NCBI GenBank assembly: GCA_963833965.1
Contig: CAWHZZ010000001.1
Span: forward strand, 620,001-684,000
Direction: 5' to 3'
Source: CAJCIW01 sp963833965
GTDB taxonomy: Bacteria > Chlamydiota > Chlamydiia > Chlamydiales > Rhabdochlamydiaceae
Length of the DNA stretch: 64,000 bases
The position numbers and the translations under genes are program-made. Positions 19,526 to 28,132 of the stretch are shown here, piece by piece; position 1 is the first letter of the stretch, and each line of letters starts with the position of its first letter. The notes under the pieces are model-generated. The model was not told the DNA's origin, searched no databases, and was given only the letters and a program-made list of their open reading frames with translations.

Positions 19526-20965
19526 TCATCCCACCGAATTTTCTAATTTTAAAGCCAATAACTTTTGCGCCTCGACAGCAAACTCCAAAGGAAGCTCGCG
19601 GATCACCTCTTTGCAAAATCCGCTCACGATCATGTTGACCGCATCTTCCCGAGAAATCCCGCGCGACTGCAGATAAAACAGCTGCTCCTCGTTCATCTTT
19701 GAAGTCGACGCTTCGTGCTCGATCTGTCCCGTCTGATTGGCGACCTCGATATACGGAAATGTGTTGGCCGAACACTCATTGCCGACAAGCATCGAGTCGC
19801 ATTGCGTATAGTTGCGCGCCCCTTCTGCTCGCGGGGCAATCTTGACAAGCCCTCGATAAGTGTTATGCGACTTGTCCGCCGAAATGCCTTTCGAAACAAT
19901 TGTCGAGCGCGTTTTTTTCCCCAAATGGATCATCTTCGTCCCTGTGTCCGCTTGCATCCTTCCGTTCGTGAGCGCGACGGAATAAAACTCTCCGACCGAC
20001 TCGTCGCCCTGCAAAATGCAGCTCGGATACTTCCAGGTGATCGCAGCGCCCGCTTCCACCTGCGTCCAGGTGATCTTCGAGCGGTACCCTTGCGCCCGTC
20101 CGCGCTTCGTCACAAAATTGTAAATGCCTCCCCGTCCCGTCTTCGGATCGCCCGAATACCAATTCTGCACGGTGGCATACTTGATCTCCGCCCTCTCCAT
20201 CGCCACGAGTTCGACGACCGCCGCATGCAACTGATTGTTGTCAAATGCAGGAGCTGTGCACCCCTCCAAATAACTGACAAACGATCCTTCCTCGGCAATG
20301 ATCAGCGTCCTTTCAAACTGCCCGCTTTGCTTATCGTTAATTCGAAAATACGTAGAAAGTTCGATCGGACAGCGCACCCCTTTCGGCACATAAACAAAAG
20401 AGCCATCTGAGAAGACCGCAGAATTGAGCGCCGCGAAATAATTGTCCCCGATCGGGACCACGCTCCCCAAATACTTTTCAACCAGCTCCGGAAATTGATG
20501 GACCGCCTCCGAAATTGGGCACAGGACAACCCCCTCCTCCTGCAACGTCTTTTGAAACGTCGTGCCTAACGAAACAGAATCGAAGACCACGTCGATCGCC
20601 ACATTCATCAGCCTCTTCTGCTCGTCCAGCGGGATCCCCAGCTTCTCAAATGTTTTCAGAATCTCCGGGTCCACCTCGTCCAAACTGCTAAGCGACTGTT
20701 TCTTCTTGGGCGCCGAGTAGTAACAAATTTCTTGCAAATCGATCGACGGGTAGCGCAGATTCGCCCAATCCGGCTCCTTCATCTCTTTAAACTTTGCGTA
20801 CGCCTTCAGCCGAAAATCGAGCAAAAATGCAGGCTCGTTCTTCTTTGCAGAAATCGCGCGGACGATCTCCTCGCTCAACCCCTTCTCAAAACTTTCCGTC
20901 TCAATCGGGGTCACAAAACCGTACTTATAACTGGACCGCTCCTCGAGAAGTTGTTCCGTCGACAT
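19526..20965 (-). CDS. sufB: Fe-S assembly scaffold SufB
   Basis: SufB is the main scaffold on which Fe-S clusters form in the SufBCD complex. The protein is 479 residues, the usual length. It shows FVYVPKGVRCPIELSTYFRI, the motif QFERTLIIAEEGSFVSYLEG, and a conserved C-terminus (QLFYLQSRGISREDA, IVSGFCKEV). It is first in the operon sufB-sufC-sufD-sufS and therefore nearest the promoter, which should lie within 20966-21099. The start ATG follows GGAAAAAT. No IscR/SufR-type regulator gene is nearby. Confidence 0.95.
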   Translation of the reverse strand: MSTEQLLEERSSYKYGFVTPIETESFEKGLSEEIVRAISAKKNEPAFLLDFRLKAYAKFKEMKEPDWANLRYPSIDLQEICYYSAPKKKQSLSSLDEVDPEILKTFEKLGIPLDEQKRLMNVAIDVVFDSVSLGTTFQKTLQEEGVVLCPISEAVHQFPELVEKYLGSVVPIGDNYFAALNSAVFSDGSFVYVPKGVRCPIELSTYFRINDKQSGQFERTLIIAEEGSFVSYLEGCTAPAFDNNQLHAAVVELVAMERAEIKYATVQNWYSGDPKTGRGGIYNFVTKRGRAQGYRSKITWTQVEAGAAITWKYPSCILQGDESVGEFYSVALTNGRMQADTGTKMIHLGKKTRSTIVSKGISADKSHNTYRGLVKIAPRAEGARNYTQCDSMLVGNECSANTFPYIEVANQTGQIEHEASTSKMNEEQLFYLQSRGISREDAVNMIVSGFCKEVIRELPLEFAVEAQKLLALKLENSVG

Positions 20966-21099
20966 AGTAGTAAATTTTTCCTAAAAATTGATCTTTAATG
21001 ATACCATTCCCATGCGATTTTCTCAACGTCCATTGAGGGTAAATGAAGAATCATTTACCATATACAAAAAATCTATTGACATATAAAAAATTTACTTTC

Positions 21100-21732
21100 A
21101 TGAGATACCAATTTTACCGTGAACACAAATACGTCAGCTCCGCCCTCAACGATCTGGAACGCCTCATTGCACGAACCGATTTTTGCAACCTCAACAGCGT
21201 TAAAGAAGTCGAGCAGGCCTTCGAATCGCTCTCCAACATGCTCCAAGGACACGCTCACTACGAGAATGAACGGCTGCACATGCTTCTCAAACAGAAAAAC
21301 GCCCTCATTTTTGAGCACATCGAAAAAGACCACGCCGCCCAAGACCACCATCTCTTAGAACTTAAAAAGCTTCTCCAAGAAATTTCCCTTCAAACCAACA
21401 ATGATGAAAAAATTGCCCAAGGCTACCATTTCTATCTCGCTTATCGCAAATTCGTCGCCGACAACCTAACCCATTTGCATGAAGAAGAAACACAAATTCT
21501 CCCTGAACTCCAAAAACTCTATTCCGATGAAGAGTTGCGCCAGGTCGAAGCCCAGACCTATCGAGAAATGACCCCCTCTGAAATGCTCGAAATGCTCCAA
21601 ACGCTTTTCCCCCACATGAACACGCACGATAAACGCGCCTTTCTTTCAGATATCCTCGCCCTCGCACCCGAAAAATTCCCCCACGTGCTCAAAGCCATCG
21701 AGCCCCACCTCACCGAAAAAACATGTTCATGA
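21100..21732 (+). CDS. hemerythrin-like HHE-domain protein
   Basis: This is a predicted all-helical hemerythrin-like protein of about 210 residues that could bind a di-iron centre or sense oxygen/NO. Candidate ligands are H and E of HYENERLH, EHIEKDH and HLHEEETQI, spaced as in HHE repeats. Start 21100 (MRYQFYREHKY) is preferred over an ATG 57 bp upstream because the family begins with this type of segment. It is divergent from sufB, and its stop overlaps the next gene by 10 bp. Proximity to an Fe-S operon suggests a role in iron or oxidative stress, but this is inference. Confidence 0.7.
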   Translation: MRYQFYREHKYVSSALNDLERLIARTDFCNLNSVKEVEQAFESLSNMLQGHAHYENERLHMLLKQKNALIFEHIEKDHAAQDHHLLELKKLLQEISLQTNNDEKIAQGYHFYLAYRKFVADNLTHLHEEETQILPELQKLYSDEELRQVEAQTYREMTPSEMLEMLQTLFPHMNTHDKRAFLSDILALAPEKFPHVLKAIEPHLTEKTCS

Positions 21733-22562
21733 ATTTACTTGAAGAATCGTTTCCCGGAATGAAGGCCAACGTTTCACGTTGCGAAACCCTGGGTTTTCCT
21801 TGGGCATCCAAACCCTTTTTCAAAGAACAAAAAGGCGAAACTTTTTCCCACGTCGGTTTTTTGGATTATCCCATGCTCATCGAGGGAAAATGGGTGAAAG
21901 CTGGAGCTCTGCACGCCATTTGCACAAAATCCACTCATCGCGGCCAAGGCCTAGCCTCCGAACTTATCCAAGAAGTCCTACAATGGGCAACAGGCCAATA
22001 TGAAATCGTTGTCCTATTCACAGAAATCCCCAAGTTTTATGAAAAACTCTCATTCAAATGGATTCAGGAATACCGATTTCACCTTCCCTGCAAGCGGCCA
22101 AAAGGGACAAAATCTTTAAAACCACTCACTTTTCCAGGGGATAACGATCTCTTTCGCCGCTGTTTTTCAAGCCGTTCCCCCACCTCAAATCGTTTATGGG
22201 TCAAAGAAAGCGGCACCATCGCTTCTTACAATACCCTTTTTGCGACCTATCCCGCTTACTGGTCGCTGCATTATAGCCCAACAATCAACGGCATCCTCTC
22301 CTATTCGTTAGAGGATAAAACTTTGCATTTATTTGACATCATCGCTAATGAAATTCCCTCTCTCGACTTGATTCTCGATCATCTACCAGCTGCAATTGAG
22401 GAGATCTATTTTTATTTCTCACCAGATCTCTTAACCGACGCTGCAACCCCGGAGCCCCTTTCTTGCGACAAAAAAGGCATCGACTTCAGCGGATATCTCA
22501 TGGTCCATGGAAATTGGCCCAACGTGAAGCCCTTTATGATCTCACCCCTTAGCCGTTGCTAG
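21723..22562 (+). CDS. GNAT-family N-acetyltransferase
   Basis: This is a predicted acetyl-CoA-dependent N-acetyltransferase (279 residues). The N-terminal half carries the acetyl-CoA loop in ICTKSTHRGQGLASELIQEV and the following EIPKFYEKLSFKW strand. The C-terminal half resembles a second, degenerate GNAT-like fold without the loop motif. The start overlaps the hemerythrin-like gene by 10 bp, and the stop is next to the GNAT fusion gene, so three genes form a likely operon. The substrate cannot be told from sequence. Confidence 0.7.
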   Translation: MFMNLLEESFPGMKANVSRCETLGFPWASKPFFKEQKGETFSHVGFLDYPMLIEGKWVKAGALHAICTKSTHRGQGLASELIQEVLQWATGQYEIVVLFTEIPKFYEKLSFKWIQEYRFHLPCKRPKGTKSLKPLTFPGDNDLFRRCFSSRSPTSNRLWVKESGTIASYNTLFATYPAYWSLHYSPTINGILSYSLEDKTLHLFDIIANEIPSLDLILDHLPAAIEEIYFYFSPDLLTDAATPEPLSCDKKGIDFSGYLMVHGNWPNVKPFMISPLSRC

Positions 22563-22567
22563 ACGAC

Positions 22568-23600
22568 ATGACAATACTAAAAACAAAGCGGCTCATCTTA
22601 CGCCCTTGGAAAGGAACAGATTTAGAACCGTTTGCTCAGCTCAATGCAGACCCTAGAGTGATGGAATTTTTTCCTTCCGTTCTCAGCCGAGAGCAAAGCG
22701 ACGATCTCGCGAAACGCATTACCAGCAAGATGCAAGAGCAAGGGTGGGGATTATGGGCTGTTTGCGTCCCCAACGAGGCGGACTTTATTGGATTTATCGG
22801 CCTGGCCAAAATCACCTTTGACGCTCACTTTACACCTGCAGTTGAAGTGGGCTGGAGGCTTGCGTTCCCATACTGGGGCAAAGGCTACGCGACAGAAGGT
22901 GCTAAAGCCGCTTTGGAATATGGATTTGAAACGCTGAATCTAGGCGAGATCGTTTCCTTTACGCCCGTGCAGAACACCCGTTCTAGGCGCATTATGGAAA
23001 AAATAGGCATGCATCATGATCCTAAGGACGATTACGACAGCCCTAAAATTGCAGAAGGGCATCCCCTAAGAAAACATGTGCTTTACCGCAGCAGAAAGCA
23101 AGAGTGGCAGCGCAGCATTTTCCACTTCGCAGCCGTCAAACCCTCTCAAAAGACCATGATCCACCAATGGTTCGAACAATCCCATAGAATGGATGCATGG
23201 GACCGGCCTTCAAAACACCTTGAATGGCTTGGAAAAATTCTTTCAGGGCACATCCACAACCACTTACTGGATCGGCTATCACAAAGAGGTCCCTTTCGCA
23301 TTCCTCATCACTTCCCCCGAGGGAAATAACGCCACCACCCTAGATCTATTTATCTGCGACATCAATTACCTCGGAAAGGGTCTTGCTGCGCCCATGATCC
23401 GACAGTTCCTAACCACCCATTTTTCACATGTCAAAAAAGTATTCGTTGATCCCGAGGCAGCAAACACCCGCGCCATCCATGTCTATCTAAAATTAGGCTT
23501 TAAAATTACCGGCGAATTCATTGCGAGCTGGCATCCGGTCCCGCATTATCAAATGGAGCTGTCGATGGAAGACTTCTTAACGCACCCAACAATTCCTTGA
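22568..23600 (+). CDS. double GNAT acetyltransferase: RimJ/L-type plus AAC(6')-like (frameshift)
   Basis: Two acetyltransferase domains are encoded in tandem. Domain 1 (about residues 1-170) is RimJ/RimL-like: TKRLILRPWKGTDLEPFAQL, GWRLAFPYWGKGYATEGAKA, NTRSRRIMEKIGM. Domain 2 resembles AAC(6')-type enzymes: MIHQWFEQSH, then INYLGKGLAAPMIRQFL and NTRAIHVYLKLGFKITG. The frame changes near 23186: removing one base in CATAGAATGG joins SH to EWMHGTG and gives a 343-residue fusion. As written, domain 1 runs on to 23329 and domain 2 lacks a start. The 3' end overlaps the convergent ybaK-like gene by 52 bp. The start ATG 22568 is chosen over an upstream TTG that overlaps the previous stop. Confidence 0.7.
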
Positions 23601-24046
23601 GTGATTTGCAATAAAACACTTGGAGAAAGCTTAAATACAGAATTTGGAGTTCCAGCTGCCGCCCATATCTCTGAATAATTCATTAAATCATCATCAATGA
23701 TTGGCTTATTTTCCAACTCATACCCAATCGGAGGAATCCCCCCGATCGCAAATCCCGTGTGCTTCAAAACAAATTCAGCATCTGGTTTTTCGACATCTTC
23801 TCCAACCAATAGCTTGATTTTTTTCTCATCTACCCTATTTTTTCCGCTTGCAATGATGCAAATTGGCTTTCCACTCCGTTTGCTTTTAAAGATCAAAGTC
23901 TTCGCGATTTGACCAACCTCGCAGCCAATTGCATTTGCAGCCTCTTGAGAAGTTCTGGTCAACTCTGTAAATTCGACCACTTCCAGGCCAAGCGCATATT
24001 GGTGCAGAATATTTTGAATTTTTTGCGCAGAATCTTTTAATTCCAT
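23549..24046 (-). CDS. YbaK/ProX-type aminoacyl-tRNA deacylase
   Basis: This is a predicted trans-editing deacylase that hydrolyses mischarged aminoacyl-tRNA (YbaK/EbsC/ProXp superfamily). The conserved elements are IAKTLIFKSK, the lysine region RVDEKKIKLLVGED, GGIPPIGYE and a final IWAAAGTPNSVFKLS. It is 165 residues, the normal length. Start 24046 follows a strong GAAGGGGG site; an ATG 27 bp upstream lies inside the previous gene. It is the second gene of a two-gene unit with the SnoaL-like gene (2-bp gap). Confidence 0.85.
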   Translation of the reverse strand: MELKDSAQKIQNILHQYALGLEVVEFTELTRTSQEAANAIGCEVGQIAKTLIFKSKRSGKPICIIASGKNRVDEKKIKLLVGEDVEKPDAEFVLKHTGFAIGGIPPIGYELENKPIIDDDLMNYSEIWAAAGTPNSVFKLSPSVLLQITQGIVGCVKKSSIDSSI

Positions 24047-24048
24047 AG

Positions 24049-24402
24049 TCAATCCCCCTTCTTTGAAAAACAACCAGTATCATAAATAAGTTCAATTTTT
24101 GAAATGAGGCCGCCATCAAAGCTCAACAAAGAGGCCGCACGCAAATTTTTTTCAAATGCCGGAATGTCTACGTCGTAAATAACTACCGCTTGATCTTCCG
24201 ACCCAAATGCCTTGCGAATACTCAGAGCCTTAAAAATCCCCGTAAATCCTTTCGCTGCCTTTAATACTGCTTCCCTTCCCATGACCTTTTCCTGTGGATC
24301 AGCAAATTCAACCTCGGGGTGCAGGCATTTTTTCACTGCATCAATATCTTTCTCTCCAAGCGCTGTATAATAGGCAACTGCCAAGGCCTTCGTATCTGTC
24401 AT
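24049..24402 (-). CDS. SnoaL-like / NTF2-fold protein
   Basis: This is a small protein of 117 residues with an NTF2-like fold of the SnoaL type: AVAYYTALGEKDIDAVKKCL, then HPEVEFADPQEKVMGREAV and a closing beta strand LLSFDGGLISKIELIYD. Such proteins serve as cyclases, isomerases or ligand-binding modules, and the reaction here is not predictable. Start 24402 follows a perfect AGGAGGAAAAT. It is divergent from the tetR gene, across an intergenic stretch with a palindrome, so repression by that TetR is likely. Confidence 0.75.
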   Translation of the reverse strand: MTDTKALAVAYYTALGEKDIDAVKKCLHPEVEFADPQEKVMGREAVLKAAKGFTGIFKALSIRKAFGSEDQAVVIYDVDIPAFEKNLRAASLLSFDGGLISKIELIYDTGCFSKKGD

Positions 24403-24433
24403 ATTTTCCTCCTGTTTGACAATTTGCATTGAT

Positions 24434-24447
24434 TATAGTAAACTATA
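24434..24447. promoter_or_regulatory. candidate TetR operator
   Basis: TATAGT-AA-ACTATA is a 6-bp-arm palindrome in the 51-bp gap between the divergent SnoaL-like and tetR genes. It lies just downstream of TTGACA (24417-24422), 7 bp before the tetR start. A repressor bound here would cover both promoters. Confidence 0.45.
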
Positions 24448-24453
24448 TCCAAT

Positions 24454-25083
24454 ATGTCAAAGATCAAAAAAAGACCTTACATCTCCTCCTTCAGAAGCAC
24501 ACAAGCCGCAGAAACAAAGGGCCGTGTCCTCGCCTCCGCGAAAAATCTTTTTGAATCAGAAGGGTTTGAATGCGTGACAATCGAAAAAATCGCTCAGACC
24601 GCCGACGTTTCCATCCCCACCGTCTATTCGCTATTTCAATCGAAACGCGGCGTGCTCCGCGCCCTAATGGATGAAGTTCTTCCCAAAGACCAGTTTGATG
24701 CCCTCGTCGAAAAGAGCATCCAGGCAAAATCACCCCAAGATCGCCTCCGTTTTTCCTCTAAAATCGCCCGCCAAATGTACGATGCCGAAAGAACCCAAAT
24801 GGGTGTTTTCCGAGGGGCCGCCGTTTTAGCCCCCGAATTTAAAGACCTCGAAAAAGAAAGAGAGATGCGCCGCTACATTCGCCAAGAAGTCACCATCAAA
24901 GCGATGGCAAAGGACAAATCCCTCGCCAAAGGCCTCAGCATCCCTAAAGCCCGAGACATCTTATGGACATTCACCGGCCGCGACATTTACCGCATGCTTG
25001 TGGTGGAACAGGGGTGGTCCTCTGATGAATATGAGAAGTGGCTAGGGCAATTGCTTGTCAAGACTTTAGTTGGCGTGGAATAG
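24454..25083 (+). CDS. TetR-family transcriptional regulator
   Basis: This is a 209-residue one-component repressor. The N-terminal helix-turn-helix is recognisable: TKGRVLASAKNLFESEGFEC, then VTIEKIAQTADVSIPTVYSL and FQSKRGVLRALM. The C-terminal ligand domain is not assignable to a known inducer. It is divergent from the SnoaL/YbaK pair and probably controls them and itself through the palindrome at 24434-24447. No good ribosome site precedes the ATG. Confidence 0.9.
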   Translation: MSKIKKRPYISSFRSTQAAETKGRVLASAKNLFESEGFECVTIEKIAQTADVSIPTVYSLFQSKRGVLRALMDEVLPKDQFDALVEKSIQAKSPQDRLRFSSKIARQMYDAERTQMGVFRGAAVLAPEFKDLEKEREMRRYIRQEVTIKAMAKDKSLAKGLSIPKARDILWTFTGRDIYRMLVVEQGWSSDEYEKWLGQLLVKTLVGVE

Positions 25084-25322
25084 CAAGCAGGTGTATTATT
25101 TGCGAAAAAAAGCACGAAACATGGCCAAAGCACAAAATTATAAAGAACACCTTTTGGGGGAGCTGCAAAAACCCAGGGTCTTGCCCCCTTTTTTGGTCCG
25201 GGCTAAATGCGAAAAATCGGGTTATTTTTTCTTGAGAAACTAGATGAGCATCTATAAAAAAACAAAATAAAGAAACCAAAAGGCATTTAATTAAATTCCT
25301 AGTATGCATCTAAAAATCCTTT

Positions 25323-25799
25323 CTATACGCGTTTTTCCATTTTGTAATTAGTAAGCCCTATTCCTTTTATGAAGACCGTTTGTTCAGAAAGAAGGCTAAA
25401 GCCCTGTTTCTCGAAGAAGGGTTTGGCAGTAATACTTACCTCAACAAAAATGCGATCAACATTTTGGCTTTGGGCTCTCGCAACAATCTCGTTCATTAAA
25501 GCCCCTCCCACTCCTTTTCCAATCCATTCATGATGCACATAAAAACAATCAATATGACCATCGGGTTCGAATTCAGCAAAACCAACAATCTTCTCTCCGA
25601 CCACGGCAACAATTGGTTTAGTTTTTAAAAATTTTTTGGCCCAGCCTTCTGTTTCTAAGCTTGATTTTGGCGCCCAAACATCAATTTGTTCTTGTGAATA
25701 GTTTTCTATGTTAATGCGATGAATAGTGTTGAAATAGATACCTGCTAGAGCTTCAACATCTTCTGGAAGATAATTTCTTATACGAATTTCTTGCGGCAT
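25323..25799 (-). CDS. GNAT-family N-acetyltransferase
   Basis: This is a single-domain acetyltransferase of 158 residues resembling the YafP/ElaA-like branch: IRIRNYLPEDVEALAGIYFN, GFAEFEPDGHIDCFYVHHEW, the acetyl-CoA loop IGKGVGGALMNEIV and ITAKPFFEKQGFSLL. It stands alone. The 239-bp gap towards tetR shows nothing I can support, and upstream lies a decayed region. Confidence 0.85.
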   Translation of the reverse strand: MPQEIRIRNYLPEDVEALAGIYFNTIHRINIENYSQEQIDVWAPKSSLETEGWAKKFLKTKPIVAVVGEKIVGFAEFEPDGHIDCFYVHHEWIGKGVGGALMNEIVARAQSQNVDRIFVEVSITAKPFFEKQGFSLLSEQTVFIKGIGLTNYKMEKRV

Positions 25800-25903
25800 T
25801 TCAACCCTATGTGATGTATCTTAGATAGCACACGATTAAGGTATCATAACTTGAAGTTTTCAAAAAGCAAATAGGTTGGTCAGTCTCATTCTGCTCATCC
25901 CGA

Positions 25904-26065
25904 AAGAAAACTTTAAAGCTTTTCCCTCCCCCAAGGATTCTCAATGAACTTGAAAAGGATTATCACCTGATGGAGGCCATGTTTTTCAGAGAGGTACCAG
26001 ATTGGGAATTGATTCTAAAATCGATCGAAAATTTTGAAAAAGAGTTTAATGATGTTAATAGATGA
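25904..26065 (+). pseudogene. decayed gene fragment (possibly AbiEii-like C-terminus)
   Basis: An open stretch without a start codon encodes LFPPPRILNELEKDYHLMEA followed by MFFREVPDWELILKSIENF and a stop at 26065. The wording resembles the C-terminus of AbiEii-type nucleotidyltransferase toxins, but the match is short and from memory. A 12-bp imperfect hairpin (26066-26094) follows the stop directly. Nothing else in 25800-26250 looks like a gene. Confidence 0.3.
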
Positions 26066-26250
26066 CAATTTACCCACAAGCTGTGGGGAAATTGAAGCCG
26101 AGTTGAGCGCGTTCCAACTCAGAAGATAAAAAGAGTAAAACGGAAGAAGGACAGTTGAATAGGAATTAGGCGCAGTCTGACCCTATCCTATACTACCACA
26201 CATGAACTTAGTTAAAATTCCTCGCATGCAAAATGCAAACATTGGTTCTC

Positions 26251-26655
26251 TTACCATTCAGTGGACCACTTAATTGAAACGCTGTCTTTTTCATCTTCTT
26301 CATCTTTCTTCGAACGAGGTGTCCTATATTTCTTGGGTATATTTTGCTCCCGGGCCTTCTCTCTTTGCGCCTTGAATTGCGATAATTCATCGGTATTTTC
26401 TGCTTCAACCGTTAACTTGCCACTTCCAAGCTTGGCCTCCCACACAGTTGACGATGCTTCTTCTTTTTTAAATGGGTCCGTTTGCTCCATAGGTTTGACG
26501 TGATCTGAATTAGAAGAAGACTCTTCGTTGTCAAAAAACAAAGGGTACGCGTAAGAAACCCCTTCCTCGATCTCGCCGGTAGGCGAAGATTCTGTTTCAG
26601 ACAAAACTGTTCGCGTGAGCAGTACAAGCAGCGTTGTTATAGTCATTCTCATCAT
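26251..26655 (-). CDS. small secreted hypothetical protein
   Basis: This encodes 134 residues with no family I recognise. The N-terminus (MMRMTITTLLVLLTRTVLS) looks like a signal peptide. The remainder is highly charged and Ser/Glu-rich, with a basic patch (KKYRTPRSKK) followed by an acidic one and the C-terminus SIKWSTEW. It is third in a minus-strand set with the aspartyl-protease-like gene (42-bp gap) and the gene at 27637-28065. It could be a substrate or partner of the protease; that is inference from position only. Confidence 0.5.
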   Translation of the reverse strand: MMRMTITTLLVLLTRTVLSETESSPTGEIEEGVSYAYPLFFDNEESSSNSDHVKPMEQTDPFKKEEASSTVWEAKLGSGKLTVEAENTDELSQFKAQREKAREQNIPKKYRTPRSKKDEEDEKDSVSIKWSTEW

Positions 26656-26697
26656 ACATCCTCCATGTGGTTGTTTTGTTTTAAGCGCAGCAAATCG

Positions 26698-27615
26698 TTA
26701 AAAGTGGCAATCCCCTACATAAATACATCGGTTCGGGTAATCGATATAAACGATATGGTTCTCGAGAAAGTTCATGCCCAAAATGCCGTCTATTTCTTTG
26801 CAATCCAAAAATTCATCGAACACAAGAATTTTTAATTTTCCAAAATTTTTCCCAGCAAGTGAAAAATGAGAAGCTTGATAGAAATAGAAACCCCTTTGGT
26901 CTTTTTGCAGAGGCACTTCTTGATCCGATTTTGATTTGATCATCGAAAGAGTGGCGCCGGTATCAAGAACTAATTCAAGACTGCCAATGTCTGTTTGGGC
27001 TTGCACAATAATATGTTTATTCTCGACTCTAAAAGGTATCTTGACCATGTCATTTGGACATATTGCCATTTTTTGTAGAAGCTTCAAACTTTTACAGCAA
27101 TAAATAGATCTATCATAAAAATCTAAACAGAGATTTGTTTTTTCTAAGATGGGGCACCCTATCTTGCCAATATAATCATCATCTTTGTTTTTCTTTGGGT
27201 CGTCGTTCCATAATAAACTCCCAGCCTTATCCTCTTGAATTTCCTCACTTGCAATTACATTTGACCACAGCAGACCACCAATATTTACATTTGGAATCAC
27301 AAAAGACTTTGCTTCAAAAGGGGTTCCTTTCCAATTTTTCCATTCGACCGAATCACATTCTTCAGCGTTTATTTTTCTCAAAAATTCTCCGTCCAGAGTT
27401 AAATCAAATTTCGATCCTAAATCAAACATTAAAGGGCAAACTCGATTCTCGATGACTACCTCAACAATCGGCGTGTTGCAGAAAGACAAATTAACAGGCA
27501 ATTTTACACAAGTCGCAGTCGCTTCGCGATTTTGCCAAGCCAAATAAAGAGCTGGTCCCAGCAAAGCTAGGACCAGACCAAAAAAAACAACTAATTTTGT
27601 TTTTTTTATTCGCAT
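26698..27615 (-). CDS. membrane-anchored two-lobed aspartyl-protease-like protein
   Basis: This is a predicted aspartyl protease of 305 residues. An N-terminal hydrophobic helix (residues 8-26) should anchor it or act as a signal. Two retropepsin-like halves follow. Lobe 1 has LMFDLGSKFDL (DLG at 65-67) and ends in IGCPILEKTNLCLDFYD. Lobe 2 has LVLDTGATLSM (DTG at 218-220) and ends in GILGMNFLENHIVYIDY. Each lobe shows the D-x-G then G-x-x-x-L arrangement, so the chain looks like an internal duplication, the layout of pepsin. Lobe 1 has Leu in place of Thr after Asp, which may impair catalysis. Several Cys suggest an oxidising compartment. Confidence 0.65.
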   Translation of the reverse strand: MRIKKTKLVVFFGLVLALLGPALYLAWQNREATATCVKLPVNLSFCNTPIVEVVIENRVCPLMFDLGSKFDLTLDGEFLRKINAEECDSVEWKNWKGTPFEAKSFVIPNVNIGGLLWSNVIASEEIQEDKAGSLLWNDDPKKNKDDDYIGKIGCPILEKTNLCLDFYDRSIYCCKSLKLLQKMAICPNDMVKIPFRVENKHIIVQAQTDIGSLELVLDTGATLSMIKSKSDQEVPLQKDQRGFYFYQASHFSLAGKNFGKLKILVFDEFLDCKEIDGILGMNFLENHIVYIDYPNRCIYVGDCHF

Positions 27616-27636
27616 AATTTTTGTTACAATTCCTTC

Positions 27637-28065
27637 CTACCAATTAATTGTAACTTTACCACCGGCTTCCGTCTTTGACTCGCCGTCTTTGTTCGTAGAA
27701 CTTTGAACATAGCCTCCTGCACTCCAAGTAGCCCCGCTATCAGTCTGTTGAGTGCTTTCGTACTCAAATCTAGTGCTGGAATTTCCTTCACTATCCTTGT
27801 TTGTACTTGCACTAGCCGAATTTCCTTCGGTAATAGCCTGCTTATTGCCCGGTGAAAGCCGATCTTTCATCAATGCATCCGCTTTCTGCGACTCTCGCGT
27901 TTGATAATGCAACGCGGACTTGTTGGAAAATTGGACGGGATAGAATGGGGGAGCGAATATTGATTTGTTGAAATGAGTGGCTTTGGATTCTTCTTTTTCC
28001 TCGAAGGATTCAAAACCTACGCCAGCTGCACTAGCAGCCTGAACATCAAGTTCTATTGATGACAT
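27637..28065 (-). CDS. Ser/Thr-rich hypothetical protein
   Basis: This encodes 142 residues with no signal peptide and no family I recognise. The N-terminus is acidic and Ala-rich. The C-terminal 70 residues are low-complexity Ser/Thr/Gly/Asn (ASASTNKDSEGNSS and YVQSSTNKDGESKTEAGG) with an apparent duplicated SSTNKDGES-type motif. They end GGKVTINW, which recalls the SIKWSTEW end of the gene at 26251-26655. It is the first gene of the three-gene set, 21 bp ahead of the protease-like gene. Composition fits a secreted or effector-like protein, but nothing proves it. Confidence 0.5.
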   Translation of the reverse strand: MSSIELDVQAASAAGVGFESFEEKEESKATHFNKSIFAPPFYPVQFSNKSALHYQTRESQKADALMKDRLSPGNKQAITEGNSASASTNKDSEGNSSTRFEYESTQQTDSGATWSAGGYVQSSTNKDGESKTEAGGKVTINW

Positions 28066-28132
28066 ATGCCCTCCTATGGTTTGGTTGGCGACGCCAATAT
28101 TAAACTTTTAATTAAGGGCTAGTCAAGAAATT

